A DNA stretch of 64,000 nucleotides from Planctomycetota bacterium (GTDB taxonomy: Bacteria; Planctomycetota; UBA1135; JADKAF01). Positions 1 to 7,838 of this stretch are shown here, piece after piece. The stretch covers positions 6,997,273-7,061,272 of the forward strand of contig JADKAF010000001.1 in assembly GCA_016719295.1 (NCBI GenBank), given 5' to 3'. The notes under the pieces are model-generated. The model worked only from the letters and a program-made list of their open reading frames with translations. It was not told the origin of the DNA and made no database searches. Both the position numbers and the translations under genes were made by a program. Positions within the stretch are counted from its first letter, which is position 1. Every line of letters begins with the position of its first letter.

Positions 1-45
1 GACCTCGACGGGGCCCATGGAATCGGACTCGATGCGGATGCTCAT
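1..45 (-). CDS. Class II fumarase/aspartase family enzyme, N-terminal fragment
   Basis: Only the first 15 codons lie in the window; the gene runs off the left edge on the minus strand. They read MSIRIESDSMGPVEV, which matches the start of class II fumarate hydratases and aspartate ammonia-lyases, where a charged stretch and D-S-M-G precede the first strand. The family is a cytosolic homotetramer that adds water or ammonia to fumarate. The ATG is at 45-43, about 80 bases after the stop of the upstream ABC permease, so it may or may not belong to that operon. Fumarase and aspartase cannot be told apart from this fragment. Confidence 0.6.
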   Translation of the reverse strand, partial: MSIRIESDSMGPVEV

Positions 46-124
46 GGAAGGGCCAGAGGCAGAGGGGTGGGGAAGACGTACCGAAGGATGACGTGTGGGG
101 CGGTCTGGCGAGCAGGTCGGCGCG

Positions 125-1300
125 CTACTGGCGTCTCAGCGCCTGGGTCGGCAGCAGGCGCGCCGCCTTCCACGCAGGTGCCGCGCCGCCGATCAGCCCG
201 AGCACGACGGCGAAGATGGTCGCGTCGAGCAGGAGCCCCGGCGTGATGCGGAACGCGAAGCTCGCCTCGGTGAAGGTCTGGAAGTTGGTGGTGCCCGTCT
301 CGATGCCGTTCAGCGGCACGACGAGCAGGAGGCCCACCACCGCGCCGGCCAAGCCGATCAGCGCGCTCTCCAGCAGGAACGAGACGAAGATCGCGAAGCG
401 GCCGAAGCCGAGCGAGAGCAGGATGCCGACCTCGCGCGTCCGCGAGCCCACGGAGGCCAGCATGGTGTTCGTCGCGCCGAGCATCGCCGCGATGCCCATG
501 ATGCCGCCGATCAAGAAGCCCAGGACGAGCAGCGTGCCGCCGAGGGCGCCGGTCTGCGAAGCGAAGTAGGCGCGCTCGCCGAGCACCTTCATCGGCGTCT
601 GCTTGTCGCCTTCGAGCTCCTTCGCCACCGACTCGATCGAGACGCCCGGCTTCATCTGCGCCATCACGCGCTGGCGCACCTCGCGCTTGATCGCGCCGGC
701 CAAGCGATCGGCGTCGGCCCAGATCTCGGAGCTGTAGGCGCCGCCGTGCTCGAAGACGCCGACCACGCGGAAGAGACCGTAGTTGATCTGCAGCGTGTCC
801 CCGAGGCGGCAGTTCTTGATGCGGTTCCCGAGGGGACGGCCCACCATGACCTCGTCGGCGCCGAACGAGATCGCTCGCCCTTCGACGATGCTGAGATCGG
901 CGCCGTGGATCTGCAGGGATGCGGGCTCGATGCCGCGGATCGGCACGTTGGTCGTGCCACCGTCCAGGCGCTTCAGGTTGAGGGCCAGGTAGGATTCGCC
1001 CGCGGCGAGCGGGATTCCGGAGGCGTCGCTCGCGATCTCGGGGCGACCCTTCTTCAGGAGCTCGACCTGCTCCTTGCGGATCCCGCTCTCACCCTCGCTG
1101 GTCGCACCCGGGCGCAGGTAGATCGCGACGTCCTCGCGCCCCGTCTCCGAGAACGCGTCCTGGAAGCCCGTGCGCAGAGAGAGGATCGCGCTGAACACGG
1201 CGACGGAGAGCGCGATGCCGATCGCGCTGTAGGCGGACGAGGTCCAGCGCACGCGCAGCGAGCGCAGCGGGTAGGCGAGGGGCAGCAGCTTCAGCGCCAT
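125..1300 (-). CDS. ABC transporter permease (FtsX/MacB-type), second permease of operon
   Basis: A 391-residue inner-membrane protein with the FtsX/MacB layout: one N-terminal membrane helix (about residues 23-43, after SLRVRWTSSAYSAIG), a large periplasmic domain, and three C-terminal helices starting near a Gly-rich FLIGGIMGIAAMLG stretch. The conserved TREVGILLSLGFGR segment is the typical cytoplasmic coupling loop. It lies 3 bases after the stop of the first permease, so it is translationally linked to that gene, the ATPase and the adaptor upstream. With two non-identical permeases the exporter is probably a heterodimer. Known relatives export lipoproteins, macrolides or glycolipids; the substrate cannot be read from the sequence. 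Confidence 0.88.
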   Translation of the reverse strand: MALKLLPLAYPLRSLRVRWTSSAYSAIGIALSVAVFSAILSLRTGFQDAFSETGREDVAIYLRPGATSEGESGIRKEQVELLKKGRPEIASDASGIPLAAGESYLALNLKRLDGGTTNVPIRGIEPASLQIHGADLSIVEGRAISFGADEVMVGRPLGNRIKNCRLGDTLQINYGLFRVVGVFEHGGAYSSEIWADADRLAGAIKREVRQRVMAQMKPGVSIESVAKELEGDKQTPMKVLGERAYFASQTGALGGTLLVLGFLIGGIMGIAAMLGATNTMLASVGSRTREVGILLSLGFGRFAIFVSFLLESALIGLAGAVVGLLLVVPLNGIETGTTNFQTFTEASFAFRITPGLLLDATIFAVVLGLIGGAAPAWKAARLLPTQALRRQ

Positions 1301-1303
1301 GGA

Positions 1304-2473
1304 TCAAGCCTCCGCGCGGAGCGCATCCGCCACGCGCAGGCCGCGCGCCTGCAGAGCCGGGAAGAGGCCGCCCGCCGCGCCGACTGCGAGCGCGATCAGG
1401 ACCCCGATCACGAGCGTCAGCGGCTCCACGGTGTAGCCGGGGATCTGCGTGCCGAACATCTCGCGGAAGGTTCCTTCGCTCGAGGCACCCAGCGAGAGGC
1501 CCGCGAGGCCGCCGATGCCGCAGAGCAGCATCGACTCGAAGAGCAGGAGCCGCGCGCCGACGGCGCGACGGAAGCCGAGCGCCTGCAGCACGCCGAGCTC
1601 CTTCGTGCGCTCGCGCGCGGTGATCATCATCGTGTTCACGACGGAGAAGAGGATCGCGAAGAGCACGGCGCCGCCGATCCCGGAGAGGAACGCGGGCACG
1701 CTCCCGAGCATGGTGATGAAGCCGGCTTGGAACGCGGCCTCGGTCTGCGTGAGGGTGCGCTGCTCGTCGCCCTCGAAGCGCGCGTCGATGCGCTGCGTGA
1801 TCTCGGCGAGGCCGGTGCCGGGCTTCGTCTTCACGTAGAAGACGCCGACGCCCTTCGGGCCCTGGACACCGCCGCTCTCGATCCCTTCGTCCAGGTACTC
1901 GTACTGGAACCACATCGTGCTCTCGTCGAGGTTCGTCTTCGTCGACGAGTAGATGCCGCGCACGGTGAACTCCCACGCCGCGCCTGCGGGGCGCGTGTAG
2001 ATCGTGCCGATCAGCGGGATCGTGTCCCCGATCTTCCAGCCGAACTTGCGCGCGAGCGCGCGACCGATGAGGCAGCCGCGCCGATCGGCGAGCCACGCGG
2101 CGCGCTCCTCGGGCGTGATCACGCACTCTTGGAACTGCTCGAGGAAGATCTCGGGGTCGACCGCGAACTGCGCGAAGAAGTTGCTCGGGTCGCGATAGAC
2201 CCCACCGAACCAGTTCCAACGCGCGACGGACTCGACCCCCTCGACCTCGGCGAGCTTCGCCGTGTAGGTCTTCGGGAGATCCATGAAGAGGCTCACCGCG
2301 CTCTGCACGACGACGCGATCGGCGGAAGAGGACGTGACCGCGCTCTTCAGCGTCGTGATCACCGAGTAGAGGAAGCAGAAGAGGAAGAGCGCCACCGCCA
2401 CGGCGAGCGCGGTGAGGGCGTTCCGGAGCTTGTGGCGCAGCAGGTTCCGCCGCAGCAGGGTGAAGAGGCTCAT
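1304..2473 (-). CDS. ABC transporter permease (FtsX/MacB-type), first permease of operon
   Basis: A 389-residue permease. The start is MSLFTLLRRNLLRHKLRN, whose ATG overlaps the ATPase stop by four bases (ATGA at 2470-2473). Residues 19-41 form the first membrane helix, followed by a periplasmic domain of about 230 residues. Three C-terminal helices flank the coupling segment TARERTKELGVLQALGFRR. The same frame stays open upstream through the ATPase gene, but the amino-acid composition there is Arg-rich shadow, so the shorter start is preferred. With the neighbouring permease it should form the membrane part of a MacB/DevC-like exporter. It resembles the second permease in layout but clearly differs in sequence. 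Confidence 0.88.
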   Translation of the reverse strand: MSLFTLLRRNLLRHKLRNALTALAVAVALFLFCFLYSVITTLKSAVTSSSADRVVVQSAVSLFMDLPKTYTAKLAEVEGVESVARWNWFGGVYRDPSNFFAQFAVDPEIFLEQFQECVITPEERAAWLADRRGCLIGRALARKFGWKIGDTIPLIGTIYTRPAGAAWEFTVRGIYSSTKTNLDESTMWFQYEYLDEGIESGGVQGPKGVGVFYVKTKPGTGLAEITQRIDARFEGDEQRTLTQTEAAFQAGFITMLGSVPAFLSGIGGAVLFAILFSVVNTMMITARERTKELGVLQALGFRRAVGARLLLFESMLLCGIGGLAGLSLGASSEGTFREMFGTQIPGYTVEPLTLVIGVLIALAVGAAGGLFPALQARGLRVADALRAEA

Positions 2474-3177
2474 GCGTGCGCCACGCCGGCGAGGGCGCCC
2501 TTGTCGAGGTGCACGGTCTGGTGGGCGAACGCCGAGGCGGCGTTGTCGTGGGTCACCATCAGCACGGTCTTCCCGAGCTCGTCGGCCAGGCGTCGCAGCA
2601 TCTGCAGCACGGCGTCGGCGTTGGTGCGGTCCAGGTCGCCGGTGGGCTCGTCGGCGAGGATCAGCGTCGGGTCGCTCGCGATCGCGCGCGCGATCGCGAC
2701 GCGCTGCTCCTGACCGCCGGAGAGCTGGCCCGGGCGGTGGCCCGCGCGATCGGCGAGGCCCACGATCTCGAGCGCGTAGCGCGCCTGCTCCTTGCGCTGC
2801 GCCTTCGAGAGCGGCTGCAGGAGCAGCGGCAGCTCGACGTTCTCCTGGGCGGTGAGCACCGGGATCAGGTTGAACGATTGGAAGACGAAGCCCACGTGCC
2901 GCGAGCGCCAGGCGGCGAGCTCGTCGGCGTGCAGCGCGGTGATCTCGGTGGTATCGACGGTGATGCGTCCGGCGTCGGCGTGATCGAGTCCGCCGACGAG
3001 GTTCAGCAGCGTCGACTTGCCGGAGCCCGACGGGCCCATCAGCGCCACGACGCGGCCCGCTTCGATCTCGAGATCGACGCCCGAGAGCACGGTCACGGCT
3101 TCCGTGCCGCGTGTGTACGACTTGCGGACACCCGCGATGGTGATGTGTCCTCGGCGATCCTGGCTCGAGCTGCTCAT
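2470..3177 (-). CDS. ABC transporter ATP-binding protein (MacB/LolD/DevA-like)
   Basis: A 235-residue ATPase that powers the exporter formed by the two downstream permeases. Walker A is GPSGSGKST (residues 48-56), the signature is LSGGQ, Walker B ends in ILADEPTGDLD, and the switch histidine lies in VMVTHDN. Length and the LGGLD-type spacing after Walker A match the LolD/MacB branch. The ATG is preceded by GGAGTGACCGAGG. It sits 77 bases after the adaptor gene, with a perfect hairpin between them, and overlaps the first permease by four bases. Confidence 0.93.
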   Translation of the reverse strand: MSSSSQDRRGHITIAGVRKSYTRGTEAVTVLSGVDLEIEAGRVVALMGPSGSGKSTLLNLVGGLDHADAGRITVDTTEITALHADELAAWRSRHVGFVFQSFNLIPVLTAQENVELPLLLQPLSKAQRKEQARYALEIVGLADRAGHRPGQLSGGQEQRVAIARAIASDPTLILADEPTGDLDRTNADAVLQMLRRLADELGKTVLMVTHDNAASAFAHQTVHLDKGALAGVAHA

Positions 3178-3194
3178 CCTCGGTCACTCCTAAG

Positions 3195-3217
3195 CGCCCC
3201 GCGATCGGCGCGGGGCG
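3195..3217 (-). promoter_or_regulatory. Perfect hairpin between adaptor and ATPase genes
   Basis: Arms of nine bases (3195-3203 and 3209-3217) pair perfectly around a five-base loop. It lies in the 77-base gap between the adaptor stop and the ATPase start. It has no T-run after it on the minus strand, so it may be an mRNA-stabilising or attenuating hairpin inside the operon rather than a full terminator. The role is inferred. Confidence 0.4.
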
Positions 3218-3254
3218 ATGTTCCTCGTTCCTCGGCGTTCCGCGGCGATGCCGC

Positions 3255-4718
3255 TCAGCTCCGGCGAACCATCTGGCCCTCGCGCCACGCGGGTGCGGGA
3301 TCCAGGACCACCTCGGCTGAGGAGCCGAGACCGCTGCGCACCACGCGGCTCTCGCCGCGCTCCGCGCCGAGCTCGAGCTCGACCCGCTTCAGCTTCGCTT
3401 CCTCGATCACGAACACCGCGGCGCGCTCGCCGCGGAGATCGAAGAGGGCCGCTCTGGGCACCAGCATCTCGGGCGCGGTCTTCGTCGGCGCCGCGGCACC
3501 CGGAGGCGCGAAGCTGACGCGCACGCCCATCTCCGGCCGCGCGATCGGCGGGATGCCGCCATCGGGGAACGCCACGCGGACCTCGATCGTCGCCTTCGCG
3601 CGATCGGCGGTGGGCCAGATGCGACTCACCTGGGCGGGCCAGCCGCGCGCGGGCTCGGCATCGAAGAAGACCTGCGCGCTCGGGCTCTCCTTCACCTGCA
3701 GGATGCGCGTCTCGGGGAGCTCGACCTGCACCTCCAAGCTGTCGAAGTCGACCAGCTCGGCGACCGAGCCGCGGGAGTTCCCCTGGCCTCCGGTGGAGGC
3801 GACGACCTCGCCCTCCTCGGCGTTCTTGCGCACGATCACCCCGGCGAAAGGCGCGCGAATGTACGTGCGCTCGAGCAGGATCGCGGCCGCGTCCTTCTCC
3901 GACTTCGCGCGCTCGGATTCGGCATCGATGCGCTCGAGCTCGAGCTCGCGCCCCGCGGCGCGCCCGCGCGCTTCCTCCAGCGCGGCCTCGGCTCCCGCTA
4001 CGCGAGCGGCGGCGGCCGCGACGATCGCCTGCGCGCGCTCTTCGCTGTTCGCCAGGCGCTCGAGATCCAGCCAGGGGAGGTCGCCCGTCGCGTGCAGCGG
4101 CCGCTGGCGTTCGAGCTCGGCGTGCGCGATGCGCTCCTCCGCCTGCGCTTGGGCCAGGAACTGCCGAGCATTCACGCAGTCCTGCTCGGCGCGCGTGATG
4201 CCGTGCTTCGCGATGACGACCTCCTGCTCGATCTCCGCGCGCTGCTTCGAGAGCACCGCGATCGCGAGCTCCCGCGTCTGCAGCCCCACGCTGAAGTCGT
4301 CGTACTGGATGCGCGCGATGACCTGGTCCGCCTCGACGCGCTGGCCCTCCTCGACCTTCATCTCGACGAGCAGACCCGAGAGCACGGTGGAGAGCGCCGC
4401 GCGCCGCCGCGCGACGATGTAGCCGTTCGATCCGATCGCCCCCGGCGGGGTCGCGACCTCGCTCCGCACGAAGACCGTGCGCACCTGCAGCGGCGCATCG
4501 TTCGCAAGGCCCGCCGCCTGCTGGAGTTCGGCGCGGAACCACCAAACGGCCGCCGCGGCCGCGAGCGCGAGCAGCCAGCCCCAGCGCAGGCCCCGGCGCG
4601 GACGTGCGCTTCCCTTCCGCGGCGCTTCCGCCGTCGGTCGCTCGATGCGCAGGCGCTTCAAGTCGGGAGCGCCGGTGGGCGGGCTGATCTCGGCCATGTG
4701 GGGTGGAGAAGCTACCAT
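3255..4718 (-). CDS. Periplasmic adaptor (membrane fusion protein, HlyD/MacA-like)
   Basis: A 487-residue membrane-anchored adaptor, first gene of the ABC exporter operon. A single membrane helix (about residues 46-62) follows a basic cytosolic tail. It is followed by a lipoyl-like half motif (MKVEEGQRVEADQVIA), a long Ala/Glu/Arg-rich coiled coil (about residues 135-270), the returning lipoyl half (IRAPFAGVIVRKNAEEGE) and beta-barrel segments. This is the standard MacA/DevB architecture that bridges the inner-membrane permeases to an outer-membrane channel. No TolC-like gene is in the window. The start at 4718 (MVASPPHMAE) is preferred because AGGGGG lies eight bases upstream; an ATG at 4697 is an alternative. 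Confidence 0.88.
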   Translation of the reverse strand: MVASPPHMAEISPPTGAPDLKRLRIERPTAEAPRKGSARPRRGLRWGWLLALAAAAAVWWFRAELQQAAGLANDAPLQVRTVFVRSEVATPPGAIGSNGYIVARRRAALSTVLSGLLVEMKVEEGQRVEADQVIARIQYDDFSVGLQTRELAIAVLSKQRAEIEQEVVIAKHGITRAEQDCVNARQFLAQAQAEERIAHAELERQRPLHATGDLPWLDLERLANSEERAQAIVAAAAARVAGAEAALEEARGRAAGRELELERIDAESERAKSEKDAAAILLERTYIRAPFAGVIVRKNAEEGEVVASTGGQGNSRGSVAELVDFDSLEVQVELPETRILQVKESPSAQVFFDAEPARGWPAQVSRIWPTADRAKATIEVRVAFPDGGIPPIARPEMGVRVSFAPPGAAAPTKTAPEMLVPRAALFDLRGERAAVFVIEEAKLKRVELELGAERGESRVVRSGLGSSAEVVLDPAPAWREGQMVRRS

Positions 4719-5000
4719 GCCGACAACCCCCTGGGCGATCTCGCCGAGGCGCGCGCGGGCCCGCTCGCAGCGCGCCGATCGGGTGGACCGCGGGCGCCCG
4801 AGGGAGCACGCAGAGCGCCAGGAGGGGGGCAGGCGAAGCGACCCCGCGCGGAACTCAGGGCCGAATCCTCGGGTTCGTAACGGGATCGAGGGTCGTTCTC
4901 GCGTCGGCGCGTCGAGGTGTCGCGAGAGAGCGTGAAGGCGAGAGGCGAGAAGCGAGAAGCGAGAGGCGACAGGAAGCAAGAGCGCGCAGGCGCTACGCCC
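4719..5000. repeat. Adaptor upstream region and outer flanking repeat (copy 1)
   Basis: No gene is seen here. The first 100 bases should hold the promoter of the ABC exporter operon. From about 4826 the sequence is a diverged copy of the segment between the two transposase units (6462-6661) and of the segment after the second unit (8120-8205): a shared block around CGCGCGGAACTC, then GGTTCGTA and GGATCGAG, then CGTTCTCGCGTCG. It ends in short purine-rich heptamer repeats (GCGAGAA/GCGAGAG, 4937-4970). Confidence 0.6.
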
Positions 5001-5282
5001 AGCCCTCCGGCGACGCAAGCGCCGCGCCCGACGCGCGCGTCACGAGTCGGTGGTGTTCGAGGGTCGACGCGCGTTCGGAGCGAGCGAGACATGCGGAGCC
5101 GAGCGCGTCGTTCACGTCGCTTGCTGCGCCTGCGGGCGCGGCTCCGCTTCGTCGATAGACTTCGGGAGCCGTTTCGGAGCCCGCGAAGGCGGGGGCTCCG
5201 AAACTCATGCTTACGGGGGCGGACGGAGCGTCGACGCGAGGACCGACTCGATGGACATGCGGTTCCACGCCCGCGCGGCGGC
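5001..5282. repeat. Left inverted repeat of transposase unit 1
   Basis: Reverse-complement similarity to 6180-6461 (and to 7839-8119) runs from AGCCCTCCGGCG at the outer end, through GCGGCTCCGCTTCGTCGATAG and the 34-bp palindrome, to CACGCCCGCGCGGCGG at the inner end. Similarity is strong in the palindrome and inner end and patchy in the outer third. Confidence 0.65.
5171..5204. repeat. 34-bp palindrome P1 (REP-like)
   Basis: The 12-base arms GTTTCGGAGCCC and GGGCTCCGAAAC pair perfectly around a ten-base centre. It is one of four near-identical copies, two per transposase unit and facing in opposite directions. Such hairpins are the substrates of REP-associated tyrosine transposases in other bacteria; the same role here is inferred. 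Confidence 0.75.
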
Positions 5283-5295
5283 AGACCGGTGTATC

Positions 5296-6021
5296 TCAGT
5301 TCGCGCGTTCGCGGCTTGATTGGGCGGGGTTCGCTCGGGGGCGTTTGGCATGCTTGGAGTGCGGCAGCTCGCGGATGTCGAGCAAGCCGTGGCGACGCCA
5401 GCCGGTGGTGAGCAGCCAGGTCGACGCGGGCGCGACAGCGGCCACCACCGGTGTCGCAGCGATCGAGGGGCGCTCCTTCCAGCCCTCGAACACGGGCGCG
5501 CTCGAGCAGAGGTCGATCGAGCTGCGCGGCACGACGCCGTGCTTCTTGCCGTTCTGCAGCACGTACCGCAGCGCATTCCTCGCCTGCGCCGGCGTCGAGA
5601 TCACCTCGTCGTGATAGCGGTCGGGGAACACCTTGCCGCTGCGGCCCCATAGCTTGTTCAGCGCGCGCGCGAGCGGGCTCAGCAGCGCGTTCATGGCGCG
5701 CGCGCCGCACGCGCGATCGTCGGCCTCGACAAGTAGATGCAGGTGATTGCCTTGCACGCTGTAGTGGATGATCCGCATCCCATGGCGATCGCTGCTCGCG
5801 CTGAGCGCAGCGAGCACGAGCTTCAGCGCGTCGCCCCGGCGCATGGATGGCAGCCCCTCCGCAAGCCGCACGGTGATGTGCAACGGCTCGCCGCGCTTCT
5901 TCGCCGCGCGCTGACGATGCGGCATCCCGGGCTCAGTACCTTTCGGCTTACGTCCCGCCCCGTTGCGCTTCCCACCATGCTGACGGAAGTCGAGCACGAG
6001 CTGTCGATCCTTGCGACGCAT
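5296..6021 (-). CDS. REP-associated-type tyrosine transposase (Y1_Tnp/IS200-like), copy 1
   Basis: A 241-residue HUH-type single-strand transposase. The metal-binding HUH motif is HLH at residues 93-95 (GNHLHLLVEA), and the candidate catalytic tyrosine is Tyr153 in NALRYVLQNGKKHG. The FPDRYHDEVI segment between them is typical of REP-associated transposases. The N-terminus (HGGKRNGAGRKPKG) is basic and probably binds DNA. The start at 6021 is chosen because AGAGGAAG lies five bases upstream and both copies then have exactly the same length; the open frame continues upstream into the repeat. It differs from copy 2 at about 24 of 241 positions (hand count), with no indels, so both genes look intact and have diverged by substitution. 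Confidence 0.88.
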   Translation of the reverse strand: MRRKDRQLVLDFRQHGGKRNGAGRKPKGTEPGMPHRQRAAKKRGEPLHITVRLAEGLPSMRRGDALKLVLAALSASSDRHGMRIIHYSVQGNHLHLLVEADDRACGARAMNALLSPLARALNKLWGRSGKVFPDRYHDEVISTPAQARNALRYVLQNGKKHGVVPRSSIDLCSSAPVFEGWKERPSIAATPVVAAVAPASTWLLTTGWRRHGLLDIRELPHSKHAKRPRANPAQSSRERAN

Positions 6022-6179
6022 ACGTCTTCCTCTGCCCCGCGCAGCTTCGCATCCCGGATCTCGTTCCAGCACATAGAACGCAGAGGCGCCGTAGTTGGTT
6101 GCATAGAAAGTCGGAAACTTGATAGAGCTAGGTTGTCCGTTTTCCCGTCTCGTTGCGCAGCGAATCCGCGCTGTCTCCC

Positions 6180-6461
6180 TACCGCCGCGCGGGCGTGGAA
6201 TCGCACGCCCATCGAGCCGGTTCTCGCATCGACGCTCCGTTCGCCCCCGCAAGCATGATTTTCGGAGCCCCCGCCTTCGCGGGCTCCGAAACGGCGCACG
6301 ACGTCTATCGAGGTAGCGGAGCCGCATCCGGAGGCGATGCAAGCGACGTGACCGCCGCGCTCGCTCTCCAATCGCGCAGGGCTCCGAACTCGCGTCGACG
6401 CAGCATGTCTCTCGACGTCCTTCACGCGCGGCGGGCGCGGCGCTTGCTTCGCCGGAGGGCT
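6180..6461. repeat. Right inverted repeat of transposase unit 1
   Basis: This is the inverted partner of 5001-5282. It begins with CCGCCGCGCGGGCGTGG, contains palindrome P2 and ends at GCCGGAGGGCT. The promoter of the transposase should lie between this repeat and the start codon at 6021, where 6022-6160 is nearly the same in both units. Confidence 0.65.
6259..6292. repeat. 34-bp palindrome P2 (REP-like)
   Basis: Reverse-complement orientation of P1, with one outer base changed (T instead of G at 6259). It sits about 169 bp from the outer end of the right inverted repeat, mirroring P1. Confidence 0.75.
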
Positions 6462-6661
6462 GGCGGAGCGGCCGTCGCGGAGCTCGGGTTCGAATGCTCA
6501 GGTTCGTACCGGGATCGAGTTGCGTTCTCGCCTCGGCGCGTCGATCTGCTGCGCGTGCGCGTGCGCGTGCGCGTGCGCGTGAAAGCGAGAAGCGAGAAGC
6601 GAGAAGCGAGAAGCGAGAAGAGAGAGGCGACAGAAATCAAGACCGCGTAGGCGCTACGCCC
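6462..6661. repeat. Spacer repeat between the two transposase units, with simple repeats
   Basis: This 200-bp spacer is a second copy of the flank left of unit 1. Its beginning recurs after unit 2 (8120-8205), giving the pattern flank-unit-flank-unit-flank. It contains five GCGCGT hexamers (6551-6580) and about five GCGAGAA heptamers (6585-6620), much expanded relative to the left flank. No gene is seen. Confidence 0.6.
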
Positions 6662-6941
6662 GGCCCTCCGGCGAAGCAAGCGCCGCGCCCGACGCGCGCG
6701 TGACGAGTCGGTGGTGTTCGAGGGTCGACGCGCGTTCGGAGCGAGCAAGAGATGCGGAGCGGAGCGCGTCGTTCGTCGCTTGCTGCGCCTGCGGGCGCGG
6801 CTTCGCTTCGTCGATAGACTTCGGGAGCCGTTTCGGAGCCCGCGAAGGCGGGGGCTCCGAAACTCATGCTTGCGAGGGCGAACGGAGCGTCGAGGCGAGA
6901 ACCGGCTCGATGGACACGCGGTTCCGCGCCCGCGCGGCGGC
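6662..6941. repeat. Left inverted repeat of transposase unit 2
   Basis: Nearly the same as 5001-5282 and inverted relative to 7839-8119. It carries palindrome P3 and ends internally in CGCCCGCGCGGCGG. Confidence 0.65.
6830..6863. repeat. 34-bp palindrome P3 (REP-like)
   Basis: Identical to P1 over all 34 bases, including the ten-base centre GCGAAGGCGG. Confidence 0.75.
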
Positions 6942-6954
6942 AGACCGGTGAACC

Positions 6955-7680
6955 TCAGCGCGCACGTTCGCGCCTTGATGGGGCGAGGTTCGCTCGAGGT
7001 CGTCCAGCGTGCTTGGAGTGCGGCAGCTCGCGGATGTCGAGCAAGCCGTGGCGACGCCAGCCGGTGGTGAGCAGCCAAGTCGACGCGGGTGCGACGATGG
7101 CCACGTCTGGTGTCGCGGGGATCGAGGGGCGCTCTCTCCAACCATCGAAGGCGGACGCGCTCGAGCACAGATCGATAGAGGAGCGCGGCACGGCGCCGTG
7201 CTTCTTGCCGTTCTGGAGCACATACCGCAGCGCATTCCTCGCCTGCGCCGGCGTCGAGATCACCTCGTCGTGATAGCGATCGGGGAACACCTGGCCGCTG
7301 CGGCCCCAGAGCTTGTTCAACGTGCGTGCGAGCGGGCTCATCAACGCGTTCATGCCACGCGCGACGCACGTGCGATCATCGGCTTCGACGAGGAGGTGCA
7401 GGTGATTGCCCTGCACGCTGTAGTGGATGATCCGCATCCCGTGGCGATCGCTGCTCGCGCTGAGCGCAGCGAGCACGAGCTTCAGCGCGCCACCTCGACG
7501 CAGCGATGGCAGCCCCTCCGCGAGCCGCACGGTGATGTGCAGCGGCTCGCTGCGCTTCTTCGCCGCGCGCTGACGATGCGGCATTCCCGCTTCCGTTCCC
7601 TTCGGCTTCCGTCCCGCCCCCTTGCGCTTCCCACCATGCTGACGAAAGTCGAGCACGAGCTGTCGATCCTTGCGACGCAT
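6955..7680 (-). CDS. REP-associated-type tyrosine transposase (Y1_Tnp/IS200-like), copy 2
   Basis: 241 residues, the same length as copy 1, with the HLH metal motif (residues 93-95), FPDRYHDEVI and the candidate catalytic Tyr153 all retained. Differences from copy 1 cluster in the C-terminal third (about residues 165-190 and the last 15), while the HUH and tyrosine regions are unchanged, which suggests selection on catalytic function in both copies. The start at 7680 matches copy 1; an in-frame ATG at 7731 exists but lies upstream of the shared ribosome-binding site. Confidence 0.88.
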   Translation of the reverse strand: MRRKDRQLVLDFRQHGGKRKGAGRKPKGTEAGMPHRQRAAKKRSEPLHITVRLAEGLPSLRRGGALKLVLAALSASSDRHGMRIIHYSVQGNHLHLLVEADDRTCVARGMNALMSPLARTLNKLWGRSGQVFPDRYHDEVISTPAQARNALRYVLQNGKKHGAVPRSSIDLCSSASAFDGWRERPSIPATPDVAIVAPASTWLLTTGWRRHGLLDIRELPHSKHAGRPRANLAPSRRERAR

Positions 7681-7838
7681 ACGTCTTCCTCTGCCCTGCG
7701 CAGCTTCGCATCCCGGATCTCGTTCCAGCATATAGAACGCAGCGGCGCCGTAGTTGGTTTCGTAGAAAGTCGGAAACTTGATACAGCGAGGTTGTTCGCT
7801 ACCGGATCTCGCTGCGCAGCAGAGCCAGATAGCCCCTT

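Larger units (their letters stand above)
5001..6461 (-). mobile_element. RAYT-bearing transposable unit with long inverted repeats, copy 1
   Basis: A 1461-bp unit holding one tyrosine transposase gene (5296-6021, minus) between imperfect inverted repeats of about 280 bp (5001-5282 and 6180-6461). Each repeat contains a 34-bp palindrome about 170 bp from its outer end (5171-5204 and 6259-6292). A second, diverged unit follows in the same orientation with a period of about 1.66 kb. REP-associated transposases are usually single-copy and IS200/IS605 elements lack terminal inverted repeats, so the architecture is unusual. Boundaries were set by eye from the limits of similarity between the two flanks. 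Confidence 0.65.

Noticed and set aside
95..2713. Very long open frames opposite to the ABC transporter genes and elsewhere
   Set aside because: In DNA this GC-rich, the strand opposite to a real gene often stays open. The predicted proteins are Arg/Ala/His-rich without motifs, while the other strand encodes clear family proteins. The same reasoning removes many such frames along the window.
1304..3187. A fused ATPase-permease reading of the ABC region
   Set aside because: The permease frame is open through the ATPase gene, but the upstream part is an out-of-frame shadow. The ATGA overlap at 2470-2473 gives a normal separate start.
4993..5319. Small open frames inside the inverted repeats
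   Set aside because: They arise in several frames of the palindromic repeats in both units and are not conserved as proteins between copies beyond the DNA similarity.
6551..6620. CRISPR-like repeats
   Set aside because: The hexamer and heptamer tandem repeats have no spacers between them, so they are simple repeats and not an array.
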